64,000 nucleotides of DNA, taken from the NCBI GenBank assembly GCA_014905825.1, contig JACGCN010000017.1:1042689-1106688 (forward strand), written 5' to 3'. A program made the position numbers and the translations under genes. Shown piece after piece: positions 1-12,078 of the stretch (its first letter is position 1; every line of letters begins with the position of its first letter). The notes beneath the pieces are model-generated. The model saw only the letters and a list, made by a program, of their open reading frames with translations, did no database searches and was not told the DNA's origin. The stretch comes from Lyophyllum atratum (lineage: Eukaryota > Basidiomycota > Agaricomycetes > Agaricales > Lyophyllaceae).

Positions 1-59
1 GAATGAAGCCTTCGCTATGCCCTTGCATCCGTATTCTGATACCGACCCTATCTCCCCAG

Positions 60-3000
60 TACTTCAGACCGCAGACTGTGTTCGTCAGTCAACTGTTCAT
101 CCAAATCATCGGTTATATCCTTGGAAAAGTCCTGGAAGAGATCATTCCTGGTCCCGGAAACGCACACGCCAGGCTTCAGACGAAGGACTCTCGGTTCTGG
201 CGATTCATGAACCCCGGCCCATTCAGTACGTTGTCGCGCCAGAAGACGATACGGTTCATTTCATATCTGAACACCTCTAGACTTAAAGGAGCACGTCGCG
301 ATCACCATCTTCGCCTCGACAGCCGCTGATTCTGCCCTTGCCATCAACATCTTTGCCGCCGATGACCTCTATTACCACATCCAGGTATGTTGATGTCTTA
401 TCACCCTCACCCCGATACTCAACTACTCGCACTTAGCCCAATGCTGGTGTAGGTATTTTCACCCTGATTGGTGAGTTACTCATCCTTATGCCAGCGTTGA
501 GCGTATCTTTGACGACGTTTCATTGGAAATAATAGGCTCCCAGTTGATGGGTTACGGCCTTGGAGGCGTCATGCGCTCATTCCTTGTGTACCCCACCTAC
601 ATCGTTTTCCCTAATCTTCTGCCCACCGTTCAGCTCTTCGATGCGCTTCATCGTGGCCAGAAGATGATGCTCCAGAAGAAGCGTGTCAAATTCTTTTGGT
701 TGGTGTTTGTCGGCATCTTCGTTTGGGAGTGGTTCCCCGAGTATATCGCACCGTGAGTCATTCCTTTACGCCTTTCAATACGTGTATCTGACATGTTTCT
801 CATAGTACTTTGACGGGCATCAGTATCTTCTGCCTTGCAAATCAGAACAGCGCGTGGTTCACTCGTGTATTTGGTAAGGTTATACTTTCTGTTACGCATG
901 GGTTACTCATCCCTTCACTTTAGGTGGGGCCGCTGGTAACGAAGGTCTTGGTGCCTTCGCTCTATGCCTTGACTGGAACTATGTTGGATCAGGTGGTGGT
1001 TCCCTCGGCGCCCTCTTCACGCCCATATCTACTCAGCTTTCCTTGTACTCGGGAACGGCCATCTGCATGTATGTTCTTCTCGCGAGATCAGTAATTCGTA
1101 ACTGACGATATCCGATCTCTGCAAGGATCGCTTTCTGCGCTTGCTATGCGATGAACGTGTGGAACGGACAGAGCTTCCCGTTCCTATCCCAGACTCTATT
1201 TTACGAGAACGGCACCCGCTACAACCAGCTCGCTATCTTGGACGAGAACTTCAAGCTCGACCCAGCTAAACTCGCCCTCGCGGTATGTCCTAGCCCTCTT
1301 TTGCTTATCAGTGTTGTGGGGCTAATATCTTCTATCAGGGTCTTCCTTGGTTTGCCAGTTCCCAAGTGCTTGCCAAGATCGGCGCTAATCTTGCCATCGG
1401 CGCAACGATAATGCACGTCATAATTTGGTATGGAAAGGACATCATCGATGTCATTAAGAAATATCGGGTAGGTTCTCCTGTTTCAAGCCTGTCATTCGCT
1501 CTGACGTTGTCTAGGCCGGTGAGAATTATGATCCACATCTCGCGAAGATGAAGGTATGGTTGTACATCAGAATCGGGAAATAGCGATTCATATTGTTGGT
1601 CCAGATCTACCCAGAGGTCCCCATGTGGTGGTACATCGCCACATTCGTCGCCAGTTTCTCGATGGCCATGGCTACGATTTACACCGGCGGATCAGGCTTG
1701 CCATGGTAAGCTAGCATTTCTGGAATGTAGGGCTAGTTTTCTCACTCCACCCGCTGCAGGTGGGGTTTGATTGTTGCACTCATCATCTCTGCCGTGTTCC
1801 TACCCTTCGTTATTACTGTCTATGCCATCACTGGTAAGTTCTTCTTATCTGTCTATTCTTAATTGAACTTTATTTCTCTAGGGTTCTCGCCCAATATCCA
1901 AAATTTGGTGCAGGTAAGGATTTTATCGTTCACCCGCATGTTATGGAAATCAGTCGGCTCATTGCTATATCATAGATGCTCGGTGCTGCCATGATCCCCG
2001 GTAACCCTCAGGCGAACATGTATTTCACGCTCTACGGATACAACACCCTCGATCAAGCTCGTGGTCTGATTCGGGATCTCAAGATGGTTTGTCTTTCCTC
2101 ATTGCCATGCCTCATTCGCTTTACCTCGAATCTAGGGTCAATATACCAAGCTCCCTCCCCGGGTGACTTTTACAGTCCAATCATTGGGTGCCATCGTTGT
2201 ACGTTCCACCCCAGCGCTATCATTTTTCATGGAATCAATAGTGTCGTTCTTAGGGCGGTTTGTTGAACTACGTTATCATGAAAGTCATCATCAGTACGCA
2301 TCGCGACATCCTCCTCGACGTGCAAGGTAGCAATGTGGTACGTACTCATATCGCTTCTAGCGGATGACATAATTCTGAAGACGGTACTTCCTGCTTCTAG
2401 TGGTCTGGTCAGCAAGTACAGGTATGATACGATTATCTTAACTTCGCTAACGTGGCATCTAACGTCTTCTATAGTCCTTCAATAGTAACGCCATCTCTTG
2501 GGGAGCCCTCGGCGATCGTCTCTACGCGCCCGGTGGCCGCTACGCTGTACGCGCATTGCGACTTTCTTCAAATTCTTCGCTAACATTCCGCTTCGCGATC
2601 AGATCGTTCCCTTCTCTATATTGATCGGTCTTGCTGTCCCACTACCATTCTGGCTAGCTCATCGCTATTTCCCGAAACTTGGCGCAAACAAAGTCGTCAC
2701 ACCAGTTCTTTGTTGTAAGCCCTGCGATTCTCCACAGCGTACCAGGTATTGACAGATACCCTTTAGGGACACTCGGCTATCTCAGCGTTGGAATTAACAG
2801 TTCCGTATTCACGACGTTCTGCCTCGCTGTATTCTCGCAGTATTACCTCCGCCGTTATCGCCCCCGTTGGTTCAGAAAGTACAACTTCTTGCTCTCTGCC
2901 GCTCTCGATGGTGGTACCCAAGTCATGGTCTTTGTATTTACCTTCGCCGTCGGTGGTGGCAGCGGCAAGGTTGTTGATATGCCATTTTGGGCCTTGGTAT

Positions 3001-3099
3001 GTGACCTTTTCCTTGTCAGTCTTAAGAAGGATGAGGCTAACTGCGTAAAACCTCCAGAACCCGAAAGGCAATCCGGATTATTGTAAACGACTCACTTGA
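60..3099 (+). CDS. OPT-family oligopeptide transporter, 5' partial
   Basis: Proton-coupled importer of small peptides at the plasma membrane (oligopeptide transporter superfamily). The window starts inside the gene; bases 1-59 look like the tail of an intron (acceptor CAG at 57-59). Exons read as one continuous multi-pass membrane protein through about 17 short introns, for example 226-280 and 2547-2602. Family landmarks: a conserved NxFFxFRxxT-like start (YFRPQTVFVSQL), WNGQSFPFLSQTLF, PMWWYIATF, the long GSGLPWWGLIVALI helix, MLGAAMIPGNPQANMYF and the C-terminal ALNPKGNPDYC before the TGA at 3097-3099. The intron at 2547-2602 is needed to join RYA to IVPFSILIG; without it the frame breaks. 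No lesion is seen, so the gene looks functional. Substrate cannot be told from sequence. Confidence 0.93.
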
Positions 3100-3490
3100 T
3101 GTACAATGTATTTACGTATCACGAATCACGATATCCACAGCTGCTGATCATTTGATGGTCCATGCTACGCTGTACGGTTGGTGCCGCTTCGGAAAATGGA
3201 CTTCCAGTATATGCGCGCTCGACCCATACCTCGCCTACTCACAACCTTCGGTCGCGAATCCATCACATCGCAGTCTCTACGAATTCCCGCAGACCGGGCA
3301 TGAGACGAAACCTACCCACAAGGGCTATAAGATGATTACGGAGCAGAGCTTTGGCTCAGCCGGTTTACTCGACTGTTGAACAACATCGCGCGCTCCTGAA
3401 AGGCAATCTTTCCAGGAGTCCGTCGTGCTCCTTTGTCCCCATTCGCAGAAAGCCGAGAGTATCAGACTTATGGAGCCTGCAAGCAAACAA
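3100..3490. other. Intergenic, no gene seen
   Basis: 3' flank of the OPT transporter. Open frames here show neither splice-consistent structure nor family resemblance. Confidence 0.5.
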
Positions 3491-4240
3491 TCAACATTCT
3501 TTCGTATTCGCGACCAGCCGACTCGGTAAAATATCCGTTTCATAAGGAGGCGGGAGCGTCGACAGCGCAAGACTATGATTGTCCGATTCAACGTCGTCCT
3601 TAATCCCTCCACTCTGGCGTGCAGATTCTTGGATTAGGAGTACGCCGAGCGACATATGTCTCTCCCGTATGTCGGTCGCTGCAAGCTCGCGTTGTAGTTC
3701 AGAAACAAGTTCCTGAATGCGAGGGTTACGGGGTCCGTCGTCGGGCTCGCGAGTTTCGTCTGGAGGGGTGAGATTGTCGTTATTCTGTTGCAGCAGACTT
3801 CCCGGTGATGGGAGGAGAGGAAGCTTTCGCTGGAATACAAGGAATCCATCCCCATTGTCATTGACAGGGAGCGGGAAGGATTGAACTATAAGATTATTCT
3901 GGCGTCATTGAGAATTCTCAAGGAGCAAGCACGGGACTTGCCTTCTGCGCCTCCGTTGCCGCGAGATACGATGTTACGGAGGCGTTGCATACGTGCTTGT
4001 GGTGGTTGGGTAAGAATAACATGGTCACGGTTCGTATCGGTGGTCAAATTTGTACTTCCCGAAGAGTAGTCGTAATCATTCTGCCCAGATGGTGGGAATT
4101 TTCCTTGCGGGGTAGAGCCTGGATTGGTTTGTGCCAGCACGCAAAGCAGGGACAGACTTGCATCTAGAAGGATGACATGGTTAAAATTACATGGATTAGA
4201 ACGACGAACAAGAAATATCAGGCAATCCCAAGAAGCCAAT
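3491..4240 (-). pseudogene. Relic of a PPPY-tailed single-pass membrane protein
   Basis: The last exon (3491-3885, entered at a CTTATAG acceptor) is a convincing cytoplasmic tail: a glutamine/glutamate-rich helical stretch (RIQELVSELQRELAATDIRE), then STLPPPYETD, then a TGA. The same layout (coiled stretch then PPPYE) ends the membrane protein at 7286-9291. Upstream, 3886-4240 in another frame is Ser/Thr/Asn-rich (YDYSSGSTNLTTDT), like the juxtamembrane linker of that family. However, I cannot find a transmembrane helix, and the only donor that would join the two parts is GC (GCAAGT). No lectin-like domains are seen further upstream. Best read as a decayed or fragmentary paralog; a real gene with undetected exons remains possible. 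Confidence 0.45.
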
Positions 4241-4828
4241 CTTTGCCCTGCCCATGCGGCGTTTGGTGATCAAAATAAGCAGGTAGTCCACCGAGTAAGA
4301 AGACGGCCCAGCACTCGGCTGAGAAGGAGATGGTATCAGGCGCTCGAATAATTCGAGATGCATTGGTTGTAGCAATATCACTGACACGTGTCACGATCCC
4401 ATGCGCGAATGCCAGCGAGTGAGGCTAGATTAGATCCTCTAAACAACCCTTGTTTCTTGGTCTTCGCGTGCGTTGTATCGTCTTCTACGGAACACCCGGT
4501 GTAGCGTGACCCAGGACACCCAAAGCGATAGTGATATAACTTTTTATAAGGCATTTCAGCCACCTGTGCGAGCCGAGATCCAGACCTAGCCAGATGCATG
4601 AGAGGAGAGCGAGATGACCAGCCAGCCATACAGCTATTTTCAGATGAGAAGATTCGGACGATCATGCACGGATTTGCACTGACGAGGCAACTTACAGGCG
4701 GTTGGAAGGGTTCTCGATAAATTATAATTGGGGTACAAACAGGATTAGATCAGATCATCTTATCTCATCGCCACGTAATCGCAGCCTCATCTGTGTGTGT
4801 GATTTCTTCCTGCAATTCACACCTCTTC
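4241..4828. other. Intergenic, 5' flank of the Rpn14-like gene
   Basis: No supported gene. It contains the divergent upstream region of the WD40 gene starting at 4829 and possibly undetected upstream sequence of the relic on the opposite strand. Confidence 0.4.
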
Positions 4829-6365
4829 ATGTCTGCGTCAGATCCCCTAACTCTCCCCGTCGTAACCATCGACCCCACCTTTCCGAGTGTCATCCAAGAC
4901 GTACACAGCGGCATCATCCCAACCGAAAAGTTTTGGATTTCGTGCTATAAGACATCACAACCATCTGTTCACGCGAAGGTACAGGCGGAGCTCGATGATG
5001 TTGACCGCGATCTCGTTCGTTTGAAAGTTTTAGAAGGCGACGTGGCGATCACTAGGGGTGACGATGGAGTGAGTCATCTAGTTGTATGATGTTGTAGACA
5101 CGCTTACGCGTCTGCCCAAGACATACCTTGTCTCGTGCGAGCCATTGGGAGTGGAACCTACGCCGGTATTACCGCCTGCACAGGAATACTATGATCCTGA
5201 ACGATCGAATCCTCAACGGGTGCGTTCTGTCCCACCATGCGCAAGTTTTTCTTGACAAATTCATTCCATTCAGCCACAACGAATAACGGCCTTCGACGTG
5301 TCGCCGGACTCGACGAGATTTGCCACAGGCTTTCTCGATGGTTCCGTCTTCCTCTACCCCGTCAACCCCATCCCCTCGTCGTCATCTCGCCCATCCTCGG
5401 GCGTCCCAGTCCAGCCTGCGCAAACCCTAACCCCATCCATCTCCGCCCGTGCCACAGCCCGCCCGCATCTCAGCACCATAACCCACCTCCAGTTCTTTCC
5501 TTCCTCCAGGGTGCTCCTCACTGCTGGCGCCGACTTCTCGCTATCAATTCTCCCAGCCGACCTCCCCGAGCCAACCACGACTTCCTCGACCACAAGCGTC
5601 CGGCTCACCCCAGCCCGTTCGCTCCGCGGCCACACGAGGCCCATAACCGCCACAGCCATCCTCGGCGCAGGTCGCAATGTTCTCTCCGCCTCTCTCGATG
5701 GCACCCTAAAGCTCTGGGACGTCCCATCCGCAGCAGTCATCGCAACACTCCCCACCACACTCTCCCAGCCCATCCTCTCCGCCATCCCCGGTCCTTCATC
5801 TTCCTCCTCCTCAGATGAGACGACACCTTCCGCCCCTACCGATCCTCGCGAAGTCCCCGAAGTCCAAACTTCAACTATCTTTTGTGGACTGCAAGACGGC
5901 ACCATCGAGCTATTCGATCTACGCACCAAACGCTCTGCCTTCCGCTCCCGCCCCGGTACCACCAGAAGCGGCGGCATCGCCGCCCTATCCCACAGCGCCC
6001 GACACCACCTCCTCGCCACCGGCTCCACAAAAGGGGTCGTCTCCATCTACGACACGCGCGCCCTCCCCAGCGGGGCCGTCACCGCGTTCACGCGGGGGCA
6101 GGGCGGAGCGGGGGTGGAGGATCTCGCGTTTCTGGAGGGGGAGGGGGAGGGGGAGGCGAGGCTGGTGGTGGCGACGGTGGATGGGCTGCCGTATGTGGCG
6201 GGGGTGGTGCCGGAAGGGCCGGCGGTGAAGGGGGAGCTGGTGGGTGGGGATTGTGATCCGGTGAGGTGTGTTAGGGTGAGGGAGGCGGGAGGGGGGGGAG
6301 GGGGGAAGAGGTGGGATGTGTGGAGCGCGGGGGATGATGCGGTCGTGAGGAGGTGGGTGGTTTAG
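4829..6365 (+). CDS. Rpn14/PAAF1-like WD40 protein, proteasome base assembly
   Basis: Cytosolic WD40 chaperone that binds Rpt ATPases during assembly of the 19S base. Three exons (4829-5057, 5098-5219, 5274-6365) give 480 residues with phases that fit. The N-terminus (FWISCYKTSQPSVHAKV) matches the pre-propeller part of the family. The propeller carries ITHLQFFPSSRVLLTAG and, diagnostic for Rpn14, GHTRPITATAILGAGRNVLSASLDGTLKLWD, very close to the yeast wording RGRNVLSASLDGT. It ends in a last blade, WSAGDDAVVRRWVV. The first intron is only 40 bases; its donor after codon R76 was chosen because it alone keeps the frame. The 3' part, from about 6060, switches from C-rich to strikingly G-rich on the coding strand without losing the frame. 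Confidence 0.88.
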
Positions 6366-6607
6366 GGTTGGAGGTGGGAGGGGAGGGTCTTTGACTTTAA
6401 CACTGAGCAGGAGGGATGCGTGAATCCTCGAATGCTCATTTGTTTTCGCGCATGTCGGATTATGGTCTCATGTACTATCTCTGTTGTACTCAGATTGCTC
6501 CGTAGGGGGAACAAACGAGACCTGCCAAGGAGTATAGTCTGCGATTCGTTCTTCTTGAACGGAAAGAAGGGGAGAACAAAACAAGAAAAAAAAGACTGGA
6601 TCAAACA
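6366..6607. other. Spacer between the Rpn14-like gene and tRNA-Ala
   Basis: 3' flank. The A/AAGAAAAAAAAG tract just before the tRNA (on its minus strand a run of T) is a likely RNA polymerase III terminator for the tRNA. Confidence 0.4.
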
Positions 6608-6691
6608 TGGACACACCCGGAATTGAACCGGGGACCGCCCGCATGCAAATATATGCTAAGCGGGCGTGATAACCAACTACACCATGTGCCC
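6608..6691 (-). tRNA. tRNA-Ala(AGC) with a 10-base intron
   Basis: Cloverleaf on the minus strand: the 7-bp acceptor stem GGGCACA/TGTGTCC includes the G3:U70 wobble recognised by alanyl-tRNA synthetase. D arm GTG-TAGTTGGTTAT-CAC, anticodon stem CCCGC/GCGGG, T arm CCCGG-TTCAATT-CCGGG, discriminator A. The 17-base anticodon loop is explained by anticodon AGC followed by a 10-base intron after the base 3' to the anticodon. A T-run lies just downstream on the same strand. Confidence 0.95.
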
Positions 6692-7285
6692 TGTGGAAGA
6701 TCATCGGCATTCGGGCAAGGTGACCTTTTTCACCTGTGGAGAAACATTCGAGAAACATTTCGTTGGGATCCTGCCAATGGAAGTTGAAATAGCTACCTTT
6801 GTACGTGGCGAATAACTAAATTTTGCCAGTAGTGGAGCTGAGAGTGTGTGCCAGGTACAGCGAGGAGCCTAGACCATGTTAGACGAGCCTCAAGTTGGCT
6901 ACGCGTGCGACTCAACCACTGATGTCTACAAGGTGATATGATAGTTGGGAGGAAATCGTTGAACGTTCAGGCGAGGTTGGGACTCAAGTTTTCGTTCAGA
7001 CCGTACAGTTTCGAAAGGCATGTTTCCCGCAAGATTTCCATGACGTCAATTGGCCCTGGCCTTTGCAACTCCGAGAGCGACGAGGTATATGCAGCAGAGT
7101 GGTATGTACTAGTTAAGTACGTGGTAACAACAGAGGACGGAAACGAGCGTCAGCAATGAAGCTGAAGGATGAAGAAGGAACGTGGGTCGGGAGGGGACGT
7201 AATAGTTTGACAACAACAAATGAACGATACTGTAACTTAGGTATATACTGGACGGCCGCCCTTTATGCGCTCGAATCTGACGATC
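6692..7285. other. Intergenic, no gene seen
   Basis: Upstream flank of tRNA-Ala and 3' flank of the membrane protein gene. The open frames show no splice logic or motif. Confidence 0.45.
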
Positions 7286-9291
7286 TCAACTCCGTCTCGG
7301 CTCATACGGTGGGGGTACCGCTGTCGTCGCAACACTCTGCCTCCTCTCCACCATTTCGCCATGCCCAGCGTCCTCCCTGGTCAATTCCGCAATCCGTCCT
7401 CTCAGTTCCAAAGCCCTCGCGCTCTCTTCGCCGCTCTCCCCAATCGTCCTGTTAAGCTCAAGCACGAGGTCCTGTAGACGCTGCATCCTGTTCTGGAATG
7501 CTGTCACGCCCCCGGTCCCAGAAGTACTCATGCCACTTCCCGTTTGGCGGGATTCCACGAACAGGGTTCGTGCAGGGCTATCCGGTCCTGGATTCGATAA
7601 GAGCATGGGGTGCTTCTCTAGTAACGATGAGCATGGGGCGTCGAGGATGCCACTGGCGGTATCGCTCCTGCTCCCGGATACGCTGCTTGCCATGGGAGCA
7701 AGGAACGGATTCATACCTTTTCGTTGAGGTGTCAAATCACTGTCGTAGTTTGAGGCTCCCGTTGCCGGAAGGATGCCCATAAAGGGGTCGACAGAGAGGA
7801 GGCCAGCTGTGAAAACGAGGCGTCAGTGTGGTCAATAAAAGCGAGAACGGACAGAGGGGATGGGGTAGAATGAAAGGAGCATACATCGGCCAGGAGCTTC
7901 GGGTGATGCATTTGATACGGGAGGCGAAGAGCGGCCGGATATCCGTTTGCGGTAAAGGACAAGGAAAATAAGAAAAGCGACGATCGCAAGGCCCCCAACA
8001 ACACCGCCGACGATGGCTCCGGCTGGGATGGACCTGCTAGCTGGAAGGTTAGAGCCTGTATCCGCGGCAGAATTGGAGCCCGAGTTCGAGGTGGCACCAG
8101 AGCCATTGCTCGAGCTTGAACTAGCACTCGGTGCACCGGGAATGGTGTTCGTGCCCATCCCAGAACTAGAACCAGAAGCGATGCCAGAAGATGGCGTCAC
8201 ACTTGTCTGGGTTGAACCAGAGGCTGACGGTCCGACGGATGATGAGGCCGGGGTAATCGGGGGCGGTTTCAAAACTGGTTTTGCCGCAAGGGTATCGAAC
8301 GACGGCTTGTATAGGATATAATCCAAGACCAAGGTCGCGCCGTTCGTGCTGCTCGTCACCTCAATCTTTAATGTATGGTCCCCAGGGCTGAGCGAATCAC
8401 TCGAGAAGAGTAGGAAATTCTCGCGGTGGAGGATACCCTCTTTGTACTCGGCGGTATCGGTCGTAACAGAGTGCGTTCTTGGGGAAGGACTGGAGTCAAT
8501 GGTGTATGTAACACCCAGGGTGCCAAGGTGGGACCAGTCAAAAAGAGAATAGACCTCGACGGAGGTACCTGGAGTAAGATTTAGTTTCATTGGATCGAGG
8601 GACGGAAGATCCGGGCTACGCACCGGTAAATTGAAACGTCGCTGAGGACCCCGACGTCCCAGACTGATGCGTCGCACCTCCGTAGGGCAATCCAGTAGAA
8701 GGAAGGTCCTTCGATCTGTAGCGACCTGTCTTTCTCGCCCAATTCCCAGAGTATGTGATCGCTGAATCGTCATCGTCAACGATCAGACGCTCGCCTGATA
8801 GTGGTGTGTTTTGCCCGGCGGTGATGGTCATGAAGTCGACGGAGACGCCAGCCATGTGCGTTATGCTGACGGTGTGGGTGCCCTCTGAGAGTGAAGGAGA
8901 TTTGTACCATTGTAGGGCAGAGGGTGGAGATTGGTCCGAATAGCTGGCTTGAGACGGCGTGCCACCATCGATTGAGACGAGAATGGTCTGCGACATGGGG
9001 TGAGGTGGTGTATTCCCTGTAAAGGCTATCGATGTTCCTAATAGCCGAAAACATCTGCTGTGAACAGGCGTAGCTTTTGACAAAGACAGGGGAGGCACCT
9101 TGGAATGTTATGGAAAATGTCCCATATGTGCCCGTGTCGCCATTGGCATCTGGACGCACGGAGAAGGGTGGCCAGATGGCTGACCCACCGAAGAAACGCT
9201 GAACCTGTACACGACTCCAACCGCCGTCGCTACCCGCAGCTCCGCCATACGAAATGCGGTTGGTGGAATCGTCGAGGACGATGGTGGCCAT
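7286..9291 (-). CDS. Single-pass membrane protein with two lectin-like jelly-roll domains
   Basis: Four exons (9099-9291, 8624-9037, 7885-8568, 7286-7806) in consistent phase give 603 residues. Two successive extracellular beta-sandwich domains are suggested by the repeated signatures FxGTSIAFTGNTP / FTGTSVEVYSLFDW and by VDDDDSAITYSGNW, a signature I know from many Agaricomycete membrane proteins. A Ser/Gly/Asn-rich stalk follows, then one glycine-rich transmembrane helix near residues 386-408 and a YRKRIS stop-transfer. The cytoplasmic tail has a glutamine/leucine-rich helical stretch and ends in PPPYEPRRS, a PY-type motif that commonly binds WW domains. No classical signal peptide is seen; the protein starts directly with a MATIVLDD strand, as usual for this group. 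Function unknown; possibly surface carbohydrate sensing. Confidence 0.85.
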
Positions 9292-10118
9292 ACAAGCACG
9301 GCGATGATGGAAAGGAGGAAAGTTGAAGAATCTTCGGTCTTGAGCGGAGCAAATGCATGGGGTGCTGATGCAATCATCAGAAAGGGCGGCAGGAAATGTT
9401 TGATTCAGATTGCTAGTGTCAGGGTGACGCTGACCCTGTGTGTTCAGTGTTCGGCGCGCGGTGTTGGGCGGAACTCTGTTTGGTCCACTGGAACGCGGAG
9501 ACGAACGCCTTCTCCGGCACAATTAGCCATAACGGAAGAATGGTTTGATGGAAGGGTCCTCCACCAGCTGAGTCGCTCCCGAGAATCGAATGAGAGTGAT
9601 ATGATACAACTACGTCATGATTGCTCACCTCGGAAAGCGCAAGGGCATATCGGCTCTCGTGAGCTCATGCCTGAATTATCCTGATCGCATGTGCCGTCGG
9701 GCTTCAACGCCCCTTGGAACTAGAGATATCGTGAGGCCATCAGGACAGAGACATTAATGATAGGTCGTTACTAAAACATGGACCAAGCGAAAGAACGTCT
9801 TCCAACACAACTGGACTGGTCATTGGTATCGTGCATGGTAAGAGGCCTTCCAAGTCGCTTCGAAGAAATACGCTCCCTGTTTCAAAGATTATGTAAGTAG
9901 ATAAGATAAGATAACCATATCTGCTGCCAAAGTTTGCCATCTAAACTTCGAGGGACTGAATAAGACCAACTCAACGATATCATATACACGAGAGGCAATC
10001 ATTGTTCGTCGTATCTAGCAAACGTTCGACATCTGGTATGGAAGTAAATTAACTTGTCCGCAGAAGGCATTTGTATCTATCTCTAAAGTCCTTGGATGTC
10101 CGATGTTACTGTATGAAT
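9292..10118. other. Intergenic, no gene seen
   Basis: 5' flank of the membrane protein and 3' flank of the secreted protein on the same strand. No coding or RNA signal recognised. Confidence 0.45.
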
Positions 10119-10871
10119 CTATAGTCCGAGACTGCCCAACAGGAGGCCGAGACCGAGGGAGCGGAGGAGGCCAGCGACAGAGGCCAATCTACGCAGCGCA
10201 TGAGACATGTAGTCTCGCATGGGGTGTAGGGGACTTACAAGGTAGCGACGAGGGTCAAGACACCGTCAAGCAGGATTCCGAGTCCAAGGAGGACTTGATT
10301 GAGTGAAAAGTTGACGCCAGCGAGTAGAGGGCCTAAAGAGGGGATGACAGCGGACAGACCCTGCAGTCCGCTGAGGGTTTTCGCGATTTCCTGGGAGCGG
10401 AAAGGATGTCAATCAGCGAGAGGGCTACACTAACGAGGGTGTGGGGTACTTACCGAAACGATACCGGCGACGAGTGCAGCAATTTCGTCTTCAGAGGGGC
10501 CACCGTTGGTGGAGACGGGACCTTGGATGCCAGTGAGAGAGGACGTGGCCGTGTCTAGAGCAGAAGTGAGCTGTCGTATGAGTGGAGTGACCGTGGCATC
10601 CGTGGCAGTGCCGCCCGAGACCAAAGAATCTGTAGTGGACCAAGATCAGGCACTGGGTATGTCAAGGTGGAAAAAGGGTGAACGAACCGATCTGGGGCAA
10701 GATAGAGTCGGTGGACGTCTTGAGGGTGGTGAAAACGGCTTGGACATCAGAGGAGGTACCGACACGTTTGACAAGTGCGGGCGTTACGGCATCTTTGGGT
10801 GTCGGTGTCCCCGAGACAGCAGTGAAGGTGAGGGAGAAGAGGAATAGAGAGGCGACACGGCCAGCGAACAT
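10119..10871 (-). CDS. Secreted protein of unknown function, 193 aa
   Basis: Four exons (10688-10871, 10454-10629, 10239-10390, 10119-10188) with canonical introns and matching phases. It starts MFAGRVASLFLFSLTFTAVSG, a clear signal peptide, followed by TPTPKDAVTPALVKR, possibly a KR processing site. The body is alpha-helical and Ser/Thr-rich (AVFTTLKTSTDSILPQI, LIRQLTSALDTATSSLTGI). The C-terminal half is strongly hydrophobic and leucine/glycine-rich (VLLGLGILLDGVLTLVATLL, GLLRSLGLGLLLGSLGL), suggesting membrane association, self-assembly or a GPI-type tail. It has no cysteine pattern, so it is not a hydrophobin. Not assignable to a named family by eye. Confidence 0.75.
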
Positions 10872-12078
10872 GATGGCGATGGTGTGAAGGCGGTTGTTGA
10901 TGTTCCTTGGATGGATACACCCTCCTTCGTCGACTCTGCTTTTTGTGCTTCTTGTATGGGAGTTTTGGAGCCGCGTTTGCGTAAGGTCTACGAAAGAGAC
11001 TCGTCAGGAGTTGCGTACGAGTGTGGCGCGAAATGGCGAATATGTGGAATGGATCCACAACACCGCCCCCATTTCGTGTGGTGTCCATCTGAGAAGAAAA
11101 AGAAGGGCAGATTCACAGGAACAAAACGTGGAAGCCGCAAGGCACCGGCTGTGAGGGAGGAATAGCTTGACGACGAGACGTCATGATCGAGGGTGGACTC
11201 AGGCTGGATGGCAGCGACGACGGAACTTTTTCCCAAAACCGGCGGTTGGGTGGTGCTCGATGCGGATAGGAGTGGTTGAAATGGCAGAAGATGGTTCCAT
11301 TTCCATTCAAGTACATGCGAGTAGTGGGGCAAGAAGACAGTGGGGCGTGGCTCAGCGAGTTCATCCCGCGACGACGAAGATAGAACTGGAGATTGACAGC
11401 CATCAGTGCTAGAGCAAGATAGTAACAGGGAAACAGTTGGACTCACCTCGTATATTTTGCCCTTCGAACGGATAGTTCGATACTCAAGTCGATTCCACGA
11501 AACTTGTCGTAACATAGTTTCCACGAGGGTCTCTTTCAGCCTACACACCCGTCTTTTCGGTGAAATTAGTTGCTCGGTGGAGAAATTACAGAACGTGAGC
11601 GCTGTTCGTCATTGTGGATTCTAGCGAAGATTTTGCTCCACCCAAATGATCTGTCTAAAGAAACGGTGAGAAATGTTTCGCCACATTATGAAGAGAAGGC
11701 AGTATACCTTCGAGGTACTTGGCATTGATCGTAGGTCCTACTAATACTACGTCCCATTGAGCGGTATGGTCACTTCAGCGTCGGTGAGATGCAACTTGAA
11801 CTTGTGATGCCGATTCGGGAGCCCGGAAGTTGCCAGTCACCACTTCAGAAATGCACGTGATCGTCTCGCGTCCTTGAATGTTTCGTCACGGTGAGTCCGT
11901 GTTGCTCGCGATTTGAACCAAGAAGACCTCATCCGCAATGAGCGTATGCCCGATGCAGCTTCTGCTGATCAACCACACTGTAAGCTTCTTGTTAGTAATC
12001 CCCGAGCTATCTCACTAACGAGCTTTCTCATTCAACCTCTAGTCCAACGCAACTTCAGATTGACCAACGACAACCATC
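10872..12078. other. Intergenic, divergent promoter region
   Basis: Lies between divergently transcribed genes (secreted protein on minus, oxygenase on plus). Open frames such as that at 10988-11548 on minus overlap others in several frames and show no splice or motif support. Confidence 0.45.

Noticed and set aside
5354..6046. Long minus-strand open frame opposite the WD40 gene
   Set aside because: Shadow of the C-rich coding strand; Arg/Val/Glu-rich with no splice or motif support.
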